From Cliona cf. orientalis (taxonomy: Eukaryota > Porifera > Demospongiae > Clionaida > Clionaidae), in the NCBI GenBank assembly GCA_963930775.1, contig OZ005705.1, positions 5,022,001 through 5,086,000 of the forward strand: a stretch of DNA of 64,000 nucleotides, in the 5' to 3' direction. The notes below the pieces were generated by a model, which saw only the letters and a list, made by a program, of their open reading frames with translations, was not told the origin of the DNA and did not search any database. A program made the translations under genes and the position numbers. Shown here piece after piece: positions 45,432 to 56,112 of this stretch (its first letter is position 1; each line of letters opens with the position of its first letter).

Positions 45432-46930
45432 TCAGCTTGTACGTATGTCTGCTGTGGGAAGCTTCAGGCAGGTATCATTTCTAAACAGATTATTTTCAGA
45501 TCCATCTAAGGCAAGAGAGATACCAATCACTTGAAAAAATCTTTTGACCATCTCAGGTCTTTCTGATAGGTGTTTTTGTGCTGCCTCTACCCACTGCAAG
45601 ACCTGCTGCTTTGAGGCTGTCTTGAGTCGATCAGTAGGATCACTCATGTCTGCCAGCTGAGAGCGACAAAAACTAGAGAATGATTTTCGGCACTCCACCT
45701 TGAATGGCTTGTTTAGAGACACATCTAAAGGTTGGAGTTTTGAAGTATAGCCTCCTGGAATGAAGGCTATCTGAATTAGCTGCTGCCAGCAGATCTTGGA
45801 TGTCTCAGTACTGTGAGCACGGAAGGAGTCCATCACCAAAAGAGCCTTCCTACATTGAGTGTACTTGACCCAGATCTGTCTAATCCATTTTTTCATCAAG
45901 TCACCATCCATCCATCCAGCCTTTTACTTGAACACACACAACCCAATCTCTGAAGAAAATATGGTATCAAGCATAACATTTGTGTACATGTACGTATTAA
46001 CTTAAAGTACAAATCTATTAGCAGAGCTTACTTGAGAACAATGATTTTTCAGGTTTCGCTTCCCCTTAAAAATCATCATTAGTGGGAGCATCTGCCCATC
46101 TGCTGTAGCTGCTGTCATTTTTTGCTCCAGCGCAGCTGGCAATTTCTGAGCAATCGAGGTCTTGGCCCTTATGACCAAGTCGTTTCTCTGCATAAATTTC
46201 TGTGTCCACCCCCTTGTGCCCTTGAAAGACTGGTGGTTGGTTGGATGACCGCAACTGCCTGATCAACAATGTTCTGCACAGTAACTGTACGTTGCTCAAG
46301 CACCCACTGCCAACACCACGGTGAGATGGCGTTTCTCTGCTCCAATAGTCCTAACTGAGATACTTTTTGTCCCTTTCTTATCAATTATTGTGTTGCCTGA
46401 CATACTAAAATACATGAGTGTTTCATCCATGTTTCCTATTAGCTTCTTAGGGTAGTCATGCACCACACGTGCTTCTCTCACAGACTGCAGGAAGGCACTA
46501 GCTCCTCCTCTTTTTCCTCCGGGTAGGAGAGCTTTCGGCCTGTACCACTTGCACAGAATGTGGTACTTTTTGGTGAAGAGAAGTCTAGAGACATCCATGG
46601 ACCTACTGTTTCAGTGCTCAAGTTGAACTGTTGGCAGGCCTGATAGATGCTGTTCTTCTTGGCATATTGGACCACTTCATACTTTTTCTTCATTGAATAA
46701 GAGGCCCTGATCCTCTTTGGCGGTGGAGAAGTGTCCTTAGGTTCAACAGGACTAGCTTCTCTTTGAGGTGAAACTTCTGAAATTGGCCTCTTTCTTGGTC
46801 TTCCTACTGATCTCTTCACTTTAGGTGCTCGTAGCATAGGCTGCAGATGTCGAGTACGGCTTGGAGTGGAAGAGAGTGGAACATATGGATCGGCTGGCTT
46901 AAAGAACTTCTGAAGTTTTGCTTGTTCCAT
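45432..46930 (-). pseudogene. Pogo/Tigger-type transposase 2 with exchanged blocks
   Basis: The minus strand starts MEQAKLQKFFKPADPYVP, with a proline-rich linker and a psq-type helix-turn-helix (KKYEVVQYAKKNSIYQACQQF). GRKLSYPEEKEEEL follows. The order then becomes unusual: the first catalytic block (LQSVREARVVHDYPKKLIG, NMDETLMYF, RTIGAEKRHLTVVLA) precedes the CENP-B helix-turn-helix (WVLEQR ... RNDLVIRAKTSIAQKLP). That helix is normally upstream. The core resumes with TADGQMLPLMMIFKGKR, an apparent intron, LLVMDSFRAHSTE and SKLQPLDVSLNKP. All three Asp residues are visible. Several frame changes occur, so it is probably inactive. Confidence 0.78.
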
Positions 46931-47129
46931 CCTGGTGAATGATATTTGTGCAGCGAATAGGCCCTCGCTTTAATAGCCAAACAGCACTCAAAGCGCAAGG
47001 GTCGCGGCGCCTAGAACAGCCAGACACTGAGGATCCGAGACTTTTGAGCGCCTAACTTAGCACAAGGGTCACCTAAAACTTGCCTCATTTAGCTGTTTAG
47101 TAGCTGTCAGTCACAGTTGGATCATAAAC
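46931..47129. promoter_or_regulatory. Shared intergenic region of the divergent transposon genes
   Basis: The 199 bases between the divergent ATGs of transposase 2 and the HIRAN-like gene must hold both promoters if both are transcribed. No clear TATA box is seen. The proposal is positional only. Confidence 0.35.
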
Positions 47130-47486
47130 ATGGATTCAGAGCGAGAGCACTTTTGCCTAGAAAGTACTGTTCGGGGCCAACCACGTATACAAAAGCACCT
47201 GGACACCACTTCTGGGGCAAGTTTTACAAACTTCCACTGAAAGCGACAATGAACACGACAGATTTGCTGTAGCTGTCACGAAGGATGACAATGCTGTTGG
47301 ACACCTACCACAAGAAATCTCCAAAGTGGCGTGGTACTTTCTTCATCATGGTGGGGAGATAACTTGCGAAATTACTGGAAGAAAGAGGTCCTGGTAAACG
47401 TCTGGAAGTACCTTGTACTTATACTTTTTTGGAAGTCCAAAAAATTAATGATCAAGAAGCTTGTAAAGCTCTTAGCTGACTCAAAA
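47130..47486 (+). pseudogene. HIRAN-like protein carried by pogo element 2
   Basis: The ATG at 47130 opens MDSEREHFCLESTVRG. After a one-base shift come NHVYKSTWTPLLGQVLQ, ESDNEHDRFAVAVTKDDNAV, GHLPQEISKVAWYFLHHGG and EITCEITGRK. After a second shift near 47390 the chain ends LEVPCTYTFLEVQKIND and a TGA. The pattern repeats that of the gene at 38013: DN-x-x-DRFAVAV, VGHLP, FL-x-x-GG, C-x-ITG, LEVPC. The length is near 118 codons. The two frameshifts mean this copy is decayed. Confidence 0.68.
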
Positions 47487-47606
47487 CTGTAGTTGGTAGG
47501 AACTTCCTAGCTAGCGATAACTAGCACTAGCAACCTGCTAGTATCATGCATGCATGCAATCTCATGAATAATATTTCCTGGATCGTATCTATTACAACGC
47601 AACATA

Positions 47607-48275
47607 TGTGACCGGATTTGGGAAAACCCTCCGTATGGGATCCGCGCGCGATTCGCGCAATGCGCGTTTTTAGTAGCTCAGGTCTAAATTTGTGAAAGTC
47701 CAGATTTTGTCATATACATATCCAACAACCCTTCTTCTAACTGTTGCCGTCTTCTACGGAGGCTAGTCGTGCTATACGAAGGCGAAATAAGCCTTCATTT
47801 TGACCCACCTAGTCGGCACAGCCACCGTACACAGAGCCCGTTGCTATGGGCGGTAATTAGAATTCTCTACCTAGATACAGCTAGATTCATCGATCTACTG
47901 TACGTTCGCTTACCTTTTTAGCTTCTTGGGCATCTAAGAACAATCGCCTGTCCTTGTCAACAACGAAATTCAACTCTTGCTCGATCTTTACGTTCATTTC
48001 GAACGGCTCCGCCCAGGTCCATTTAATTGATTTCCGGGTTACGCGTAGTATGCGGAAACGCCTTCCGCGTGCATAGCAACACCTTTAGACCGTAATTTCT
48101 CGATTATTGGGGGTGTGGCGCGATCACAAACAAAGCGCTGTATCTCCACAACGAAGCGTGCGATCGGCCTAAGACTTGAACGCGGGTTAGCTCTATGGTA
48201 GAGCTTATCAACCATGCATCAAACTCAATTTTCTGAAAAAATCCCATACGGAGGGTTTTCCCAAATCCGGTCACA
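47607..48275. mobile_element. TIR element, family E (best copy), nested in pogo element 2
   Basis: A perfect 35-bp inverted repeat begins TGTGACCGGATTTGGGAAAA, with TA on both outer sides. Copies occur at 36555-37200 and 54012-54680. It has no coding capacity. Nesting shows it moved after pogo element 2 had inserted. Confidence 0.85.
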
Positions 48276-48383
48276 TATAATTAACGGAAGAGAATTCACT
48301 TCCTAGAATTGTTTGACTCTAATTGTGCGCAAACGGGATTTGAAATTATTTTTTTTGCTTGCGTTCTATTAGCATAAACACGG

Positions 48384-49394
48384 TAGTCATAATAATTTAT
48401 TTATGGGAGTGACTAGGCCGTCCCTACCGTTTTGTAGTCGACCAATTTAGATCTGTGACGGTCACATCTTACATGAGTGGGCGTGGCCACAGTACCAAAA
48501 AGGGCCATTTGATCATTAGAATGCATTATAACGACGCAAATGCAATCCCAACCTGATCGTGATATGTCGGTACGTATGCCATTGCGATTGTTGGATGGTA
48601 TGGATGGGAGGAGCTGGGAGGTCAGGAGATGGGTTGTGAATGGTTAGCAGAGTTAGTCTCTCTGGGGTTTGTCTATACGTGGACTATACTAATGGGAGGG
48701 GCTGGGAGGCCTGGTGCTGAGTTACAAATGGTTCGCAGGGTTAGTGCGGGAGGGGCAGAGAGATCAGGGGCTGGTTACGTAGCAGGATTGGTATCTAGAG
48801 TTTATTTTTTTTAATAATGGCTGCCAACAGCGACAACGGTGGTGGCTGAGTGCTGGGCTCTTGTGTGTGGAACAGAGTGGAGCAGATTCAAATCTTGCTG
48901 TACACTTTGACTATTTTCTCAGGTCGAATTTTTTATAAGTTGTGACAGTTCGCATTTGTGTTAGATGGCATTTGCGTCGTAACATGCATACTGTGGTAAC
49001 TGGTTGTTAAGCACTGTTCGTTATTAAGCGCTTACTTTTTATTTAGGGCATTGTTCTGCGACCACATTTATTAAGTTCCTACATTTACTTATCACGAATG
49101 TCAGGACATTGATTATATGAGGTATCAAGATTCATGCAAGCAAGTGATCGAGATAGCAGAGGCTGAACTGCAAATTTTCGTCCCACCATGCATGCTAGTA
49201 TCAGCATGCCATTTGATCACTTGCTTGAACCTTGATATCCTGTTGGCCACGTACTCATGGTAAGTGGCCTCCTCCTTAATCTATGTGGCCAACAATTTTA
49301 TATGTGGGTCAAATTTCTGTCAATTACCAAGTTGTATAAGCACCTGGCATAAATTACTGCATGTTGGACACACACACACTTTCGTTAAGTGCAT
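48384..49394. repeat. Gap with a short G-rich tandem duplication
   Basis: 48603-48760 holds two imperfect copies of a 'gggaggrgctgggaggyc..g..gagtta..aatggtt.gcag.gttagt' unit, with a shorter third. Nothing else is recognised. Confidence 0.4.
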
Positions 49395-50055
49395 AGTTAC
49401 CCCATATGCATGTGCAAGAGATAAGTAATCGGTCGTGTCGTCGTTGTTGTCATTATAGCACAAAAATTGCCATATCTTGAGATGTAGGCATCTAAGCTAC
49501 TCATTAGCATATTGAATCAATCAAATCCAGTGAAAATTTGACTTCAGTGTGTGTCAAACTGAGGGTCACGGTCCACAAACATCATAAATACTGCCTGTTT
49601 GTTGGCCACCATAGCCACGCCTATTGACAGTGCCTACTCAATACATAATATGCCCATTGTACTTTCTGCTCATGCGCACAACTAAGTGGCCAAGTATATG
49701 ATTGGTAACCATCGTCGAAATGTTCTAAATAATGCTCATAACATCTATAACACTAGCTGTACATGTAGCTCTGACTATCCCGATTAGTGCTGACGGGGCT
49801 GAAATCTGAAGCTCTATGGAACCAAATCATAATGTAAGATAGCTATACTAATTACTATAATGAAATATTGGTAGTATCAGTTCATATCTTCCTAGTAGTC
49901 TATGCCTGATACAGAGAGTGTCACTGGGACCCCCTGTATGTACAACTAAGCAGCTTTTTCACTATTTTTCAAGGTCACGAAATTATAGCCATGCACACAA
50001 AAGTAAAGTTTGCACAATGTGCGCATGAGGTATGTGCTCTACAGAGCAATAGTTT
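49395..50055 (+). repeat. Dispersed repeat, family C copy (long form)
   Basis: It matches 10507-11110 over most of its length, including 'gctgacggggctgaaatctg', 'ggaaccaaatcataatgtaa' and the final 'gaggtatgtgctct'. Termini are eroded (TACCCCATATGCATGTGCAA at the left). Confidence 0.65.
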
Positions 50056-50589
50056 TATGCAATGTTTATGGCTCCTTGCTATGTTCATATGCCTACCTTT
50101 TATTTGTATGTACATTTTTTTGTGATTTTGGCTTAAAATATGCTTTGCGTACAGTAAAATTAATGCTTTTTTTCTATGCATGTAGCATGATCAAGAATAT
50201 GTGCTACTGTACAGTGGGAAATTTCGGTGATGCAAAATTGCTTGTTAACCCCTTTTGAAGAATTTAAATTTTCATGCCTTCTTCACATGGAGACCGCACC
50301 CATGTCTACACGCAGTAAGCCATAAGAAGCTGGAACCACAGATTGAGATACCGTGGTTGAGTCTCTTTTTTCAATAATGTAGAGCTCAAAGTAATGGTCA
50401 GAAGCCATCATGTTTACAGGGATATCTGGACTGCCGTTGTCAACAAAGAGCTTTGGAAAGTCTTGCTATCGATCCTTTTGCTATCGCTGTAGTTATTAAA
50501 GGAGGGTCGATTTCTCTGATAGTAGCCCTTTGTAACCAGGAAGAGGGGCCAAACAACTTCAATAGTGGTGGAGTCATCTTGTTAACGTT

Positions 50590-51035
50590 GGCTTTTGATA
50601 AGTGATCAAAACAGCTCTACACCGTGTTCAAGACTGCCTACCCTTCAATAGAGGCATCGTTATCGACCATCAAGAGAGCTCGTTATGACCTTGGGTGGAC
50701 TATGAAAAGAGCAAGGTACTGCCAGCTAATAAGTGACGTGAATAAAGAGAAGATAATAAAGTGGTGTCTTGTCAGGGTGATATCAAGTGATCTTGAATTA
50801 AGTGATGTGATATGGACAAACCAATGCTCAGTGCAACTGGAATCATACTGAAAGATAACGTACCGTAAGCATGGAGAGCCTTCAAAGATGGTCTGCAGGC
50901 CTAAACATTCTCCGAAGGTACACGCAAAACTACTTTCAGGAACAACTGGTGAAAAATGTCGTCACCTACAAGCTAGTGAAAGAGGAGGCTCCAGTATATT
51001 CTTGTGTTTGATGATGCTGATACACTCATTGCACT
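50590..51035 (+). pseudogene. Tc1/mariner-like transposase fragment
   Basis: The translation PSIEASLSTIKRARYDLGWT, LISDVNKEKIIKW, DVIWTNQCSVQLES, a TGA, then KHGEPSKMVCRPKHSPKVH follows the core of Tc1-like transposases. In that family the string is IWTDE-C-x-VQ, with Asp as the first catalytic residue. Here it reads IWTNQC, so the Asp is replaced by Asn. The stop after QLESY and loss of the C-terminal half also mark it as dead. Confidence 0.65.
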
Positions 51036-51399
51036 CAAACTTGACAAGGTAGTGGCTTGAAGGTGCAGTGGAACTCTTCAGTTGCTTTATGGACTGTCTT
51101 TTGGCCTCTGATGGTCTTTGAGAATCTTCAGCCATAGTCCAGCTTTCTCAATAGACAGTAGAGATACTTGATCGATGACTTTTGTTTGAAAGAGTTAGTA
51201 TTAGTGCTTCTTTGCTGACAAGTAAAATATCTTAGGCTATATCCTCATTTTATAGTTTCCGTTTGACAGCTATTGAGTAGTTGAAACCTTTGACCTACAC
51301 AATATGCATTATTAATTTGTTTTTCACACCACAATAGGTGTAGTGATAACATGTGTAAAAATATTATTAGTTAAGAGTAGTATTAATAATGGTTGATAT

Positions 51400-52140
51400 T
51401 ATTTAGCACGTTGATATGTAATAAATTTCTTGAAGTAGTGTCCTGTATTTCTGAGGAACTAGTTGCACATCACGAATGAAGTTCACATGTGCTATAACTT
51501 CATCATTGTAGACTTTCTTTTGACTTAGAACATGAAAGCCAAAACTGGTATATGACAGACGAGGTGCTTCTATGAAGATATCACGGATCAATGGAAGACC
51601 AGTAGTTCTAGCTCTAAGATACAGCATATTTGAGCATTGTATAGCTACAAATTTTTCTCAATAATTATACTATTGAAGGTACATTCCAAAGAATGCAGAT
51701 CAGGTGAAGCAGCCATGGAGAGATGGATAGAAGGTACCAAAGAGGAGGATCTTAACAGCAGGGTTAGTGGCCGAAAAGGTAGATAAAAGGCAGGTGGCTC
51801 TGCCGCACATATCAGTTTGAATCCTCAGAATATTGTCAGTGTCAGATAGACCTGAACACAAGATATGACCCAGATGGGAGGCTCTATCCACTAGTGTGAG
51901 AGATTGACCACCAAACTTAAAGACTGGCAGAGTAGTTGACTGGTTGATGAGCTTGGTAGAGAGAACCGAAGTACCTGTGTTTTTCCTACATTAAAGATGA
52001 GGTTATAGCAAACTGGCAACAGATATTAAGCATCATTCATAATGCTGAGACAAAGGGAGCTAAAAGAACTAGGTCGTCTGCGTATCCAAAAGCACCAGTG
52101 AAATAATGTGACCAATGGCAGCCAACTACTTGTGATTATA
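51400..52140 (-). pseudogene. LINE reverse transcriptase, 3' fragment
   Basis: From 52140 downwards the minus strand reads FTGAFGYADDLVLLAPF, with the YADD catalytic motif. FNVGKTQVLRF, RASHLGHILCSGLSD, MCGRATCLLSTFSATNPAVK and FYPSLHGC follow. The tail at 51403-51627 ends the ORF2 product. One stop and frame changes break the chain. This is a 5'-truncated non-LTR element lacking the endonuclease. Confidence 0.75.
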
Positions 52141-52542
52141 GCATGATCAGTAACTCATCAATATCATAGAGTCGGTAGACTCTATAAGTAGGGATGACCA
52201 CGGGCCAGATATGCCATATATGTAATACATTACAAAACATCAAATATCTCGTAGCAAATGATTTTTAACTTTCATATTCATAATCTACACCAGATTACCT
52301 ATCTATCAAGCCCCAAAACATCCATAGAAACAATTAGGTACGCCTGAACCAGCACTTTTTGTTTTTGAAAAAAGTGCAAATTATCCATCTTTTTTTTCTT
52401 TCTCATTTCCAGGGCTAACTCAAGACTGTTTGGACCGCTGACCTTAGTTTTCACATAAATCCACTCTATTTTGTAGCATGCAGTGCAGTGGCACGCTAGT
52501 TTGGTGTTATCTCGACAGTTACGTAATAGTGGGTGTGTACGG

Positions 52543-53060
52543 TGCATTGACAATTGGGTGTGTCTGATACGCAATTTTGTGATATAATGCACATGCTTAG
52601 AATGTGTTGCCATGGTGAAGTCATGTGACAGTGCCCTGGGCCTAGGCATGGCGAGCCGAGGCGAGCTAGCTAGCTACTCGCTAGCGCGTGCAGTGGCGCG
52701 CTGGATTGATCATGGATATGAAGGCGCAAGGCTCGAGGAGCAGTAAGGTGCTAGACATAGGCGAGCTACTTGCTAGTGCGTGCAGCACTAGTGGTCCACT
52801 GGATCGATTATAGATATCATACGAAGGCACAAGGTTAAGCCTCAAGGAGCAGTCAGTGCGGTATTAAACGTACAGATCATAAAATTATGCCGAGTAGCTG
52901 CTGTTAACAATAAATTTAGAACTTGATTTTCTACCTGAACGGAAGAGTCTCATCACTAGCTACTTGGGCCGCCTAAAGCTGCCTTCTTTGTCAGCCTGCT
53001 TCATCACATAGGCATATGAAAGCAAGTTAACAAGAGGCATGGCTATGAAACTTCGGCACC
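52543..53060. repeat. Dispersed repeats with internal duplication
   Basis: 52543-52632 is an inverted match to 61502-61590 ('tggtgaagtcatgtgac'). 52660-52850 contains two imperfect copies of a unit 'gcgagct..ctagygcgtgcag..ctggat.gat.atggatat..gaaggcrcaagg'. 52920-53060 matches 1555-1640. Confidence 0.5.
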
Positions 53061-53176
53061 TCCCATCGTCCACTTAGAAGTTGTGAGAAAGCCATGTAAG
53101 ATGGTATCGATAAAGTGCACTATATGCAATAAAAAAAGAACAGGAACAAGTATAAAAATGATTGAATAAAAGTGAA

Positions 53177-53493
53177 GGATGAAGTAGGGATGGCAGGATC
53201 AAAAAGTACGCAAACAAGATTTATAAGGGATAATCGTATCTACTATACATCCCTACGCTTGCTTTTTGAGGGGTGCGAAAATAATGCATGCGATTGATGA
53301 AACTGACCATCCCACCTTCGTGACAACTAGGGAACAACCAGAATGTCTCCCACATACCTCATTCGACAAATATGTCGACATTAATAGGTGTGTAATAATC
53401 AAGTAAAGCAAGCGTAGGGATGTATAGTAGATACAATTATCCCTTACAAATCTTGTTCGTGTTCTTTTTGATCATGCCATCCCTACTTCATCC
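53177..53493. mobile_element. Foldback element with about 86-bp arms
   Basis: The left arm starts GGATGAAGTAGGGATGGCAG and the right arm ends in its near-complement at 53493. The arms pair for about 86 bases around a 145-base centre. A half copy of one arm occurs at 56650-56718. No coding content is seen. Confidence 0.75.
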
Positions 53494-54011
53494 ATCAATT
53501 TAATTCAATTGTTTTTTATACTTGTAGACAATAAATTGGATGGATGATAAAGCCACCCCCTGTATCACACCATTTGAAACTGAAAGTTTCCCAGAGTAAA
53601 CTGGACTTTTAACCCTTGGCAAGTGCATGTGGGTTACTGTAGCCATTCTGTGTGTCTTTCTGTCTGTTATCAAGCCAGCGGCTATATACCTCGTTTTTAA
53701 ATGCTAAGAGATCCAAATGCATGTGTTGTGTGGATTTCACTGATTCCGCTTTCTTTGCCAGTTTTGGCATTGTTTGCTGATTCTAAGCTTCTTGACTTGA
53801 CTTTACGTATAAATAGAATGTTGAGTGTTGCACGCTATATACGGTAGTGGGCGGGACAAAAACGTCGCTCTCTATTAAGTGCACATCGTCTAATAGGCAC
53901 ATGTTTCCTTACCACCGAGAGTGATAAGCGCATGCGCTTATTAACCAGACTTTACGGTAACTATAGCACTGTACACTGTACAAGTAACAGTGTTGCTTCG
54001 CAAATTTGCAA

Positions 54012-54680
54012 TGTGATCATCTATGGGAAAACCCACCATGTGGGATTTTTTGTGAAAATTGAGTTTGATGCATCTATGATAAGCTCTACCATAGAGCTAA
54101 CCCGCGTTCAAGTTTCAGACCGACTGTGCGCTTGGTTGTGGAGATACAGCGCTTTGTTTGTGATCGCACCACACCCTCAATGATAAAAAAAATTACGGTC
54201 TAAAGGCGTTGCTATGCATGTGTATGGCGTTTCCGCATACTACGCGTGAACCGGAAATCAATTAATTGGACCTGGGCAGAGCCGTTCAAAATGAGCGTAA
54301 AGATCGAGCAAGGCTCGGATTTCGATGTTGACAACGGTCGCCGATTGTTCTTTGATGCCCAAGAAGCTAAAAAGGTGAGCGAACATACAGTAGTTCGATG
54401 TATCTAGCTATACCTAGATAGAGAATTCTAATTACCGCCCATAGCAACGGGCTCCGTGTATGGCAGCTGTACTGACTAGTTAGGTCAAAATGAAGGCTTA
54501 TTTCGCCTTGGTAACTTACATTTACCCTCCGTAGGCGGTGGCAACAGTTAGTAGAAGGGTTCTTTGACATAAATATGACAAAACTGGACTTTGACATTTT
54601 TCGACCTGAGGTACTGAAAATGTGCATTGCGCGAATAGCATGCGGATTCCATATGCCGGGTTTTCCCATAGACGGTCACA
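54012..54680. mobile_element. TIR element, family E
   Basis: The ends TGTGATCATCTATGGGAAAA and TTTTCCCATAGACGGTCACA. The interior matches 48275-47607 inverted, including 'catctatgataagctctaccatagagctaacccgc' type blocks. Non-coding. Confidence 0.75.
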
Positions 54681-54984
54681 TATGCAGACTATCTATTGCT
54701 ATTGCACCGAGAGCTTGCACTATAGTGCTTCATTAAGCGCATGCTCTCTTCTCGCCATTAGCTATAATTGTTTATTAAACATATGCGCTTAATAGGCATG
54801 GCATGTTATGAACCCTAATCTTGACCTCAATAACTGGCTGGAATGTGTGGAGTCCAGATTTCTTTGAAGATATGATGGCCATGAATAGTGCTGTCGTACA
54901 AGATCGAATGTTTAGACAAATTGCCAGCATTCGTCATCTTGAGCGGCGTTTCAAAAGGCCAGCTTAGCAGGCCGCCAAACTGTT

Positions 54985-55521
54985 CTTTGTCATAGCAAGA
55001 GTATATAATAGGAAGAGGGAGGGAGAGTACCGTATAGCGGGAAACTTTCGAGGGAGAAAACTTTCGTGGATCGGTAGGAAGGGAGCATTTCGCAGAGAAA
55101 ACTTTCGCGGAATGTAAACTGATCACATAATGGGTGTGGCATGCCTAAAATTTCGTGGAGAAAACTTTCATGGGTGGCTATAAAATCGCGAAATTCGTGA
55201 AAGTTTTCTCCCTTGAAAATTTCCTGCTATACGGTATCCTACTCTGTATACTGCTGTGCAAACGCATTGCAGATAATTAAATCCGTATATCCTTGTGAAC
55301 TTTAGTATATTACACATACCACCTTGTAGTTAAGTGAGTGTTGGCCAATTATTGGTCTAGGACAGCCCACCTGGTACTACCAGCTACAGTACTGGTGGGT
55401 TTCACAGTTTGTTTTTGAGTCAACCACTCAAATTTAATTATCCGCAACGCGTTTGCACAGTAGTATATGGAGTAGGATACTCTCCCTCTCTCTTTCTATT
55501 ATATGCTCTTGGTCATAGCCT
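54985..55521. repeat. Inverted repeat with an inserted MITE in its left arm
   Basis: The left arm (54985-55027 plus 55237-55290) and right arm (55430-55521) are complementary, including 'aagagtatataatag', 'tatcctactc' and 'tgtgcaaacgc'. A MITE at 55030-55234 interrupts only the left arm. Confidence 0.7.
55030..55234. mobile_element. MITE (CCGTATAGCGGGAAA ends)
   Basis: The ends CCGTATAGCGGGAAACTTTC and GAAAATTTCCTGCTATACGG, flanked by TA. The opposite arm of the surrounding inverted repeat keeps the uninterrupted sequence GAGAGTATCCTAC (on its complement), which is the empty site and shows that TA was duplicated. Confidence 0.9.
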
Positions 55522-55549
55522 GGTGGTAGATTCGACAGAACATGAACAT

Positions 55550-55875
55550 CGCCATTGCACTGGCAAGTTCAAGCAGCTGCTATTGACCTGCACCGAGGGG
55601 TGTGGTCTATGAACGTGAAGTAATACTAATAGGTTCAAAGTTCATGCTGCTGCAGCTGGCATGCACACTATACTAAGGATTGACATACATACAGCTGGGG
55701 AGATGATACTGTTTAGATTTTCTCTGAGTATGTGAGCTTTAATACTGTGAGTAACCGAGTCATACATATTAGCCACATTATTCCATGATTGTGACATCAA
55801 ACAAACTTGAACCAGATTATTAAGTATGCATATTTTTTAGACATTGTGCAGAAGATTTTATGAGCATCTCTTCTC
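55550..55875. repeat. Segment duplicated at 63000-63690
   Basis: Shared blocks in the same order and strand include 'aagcagctgctattgacctgcaccgaggggtgtggtct', 'gaagtaatactaata' and 'ccatgattgtgacatcaaac'. An inverted related piece lies at 58157-58200. The origin is unknown. Confidence 0.6.
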
Positions 55876-56112
55876 AAGTACAAAGGATAAAAGGACACAC
55901 CTCAGGACATCCTGAAAAGGCGTTTATCATTACTGAATCGGAACGAGATCCAAAGGAGGTAAATCAGGGATTACTATATGGGATTTTACAGCTGGGAAAT
56001 GACAGCTGTGATTGTAGGAGAGCCAGGGACATATCCCCCCAGTAAAAATTTACAGTATCTGAGGCACTTGCTTGCTTTTCTCAATAATCATGCATGCACC
56101 TGTTGTCAATAA

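Larger units (their letters stand above)
45160..48383. mobile_element. Pogo-superfamily transposon 2 with HIRAN-like gene
   Basis: The ends CCGTGTTTATGCTAATAG and the complement of CTATTAGCATAAACACGG, flanked by TA (45158-45159, 48384-48385). The same ends bound the short copies at 13641-13799 and, more diverged, at 1-159 and 63693-63861. It carries a minus-strand transposase (45432-46930) and a plus-strand HIRAN-like gene (47130-47486), placed back to back with about 200 bases between the two ATGs. A family E element (47607-48275) is nested near the right end. Confidence 0.85.
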
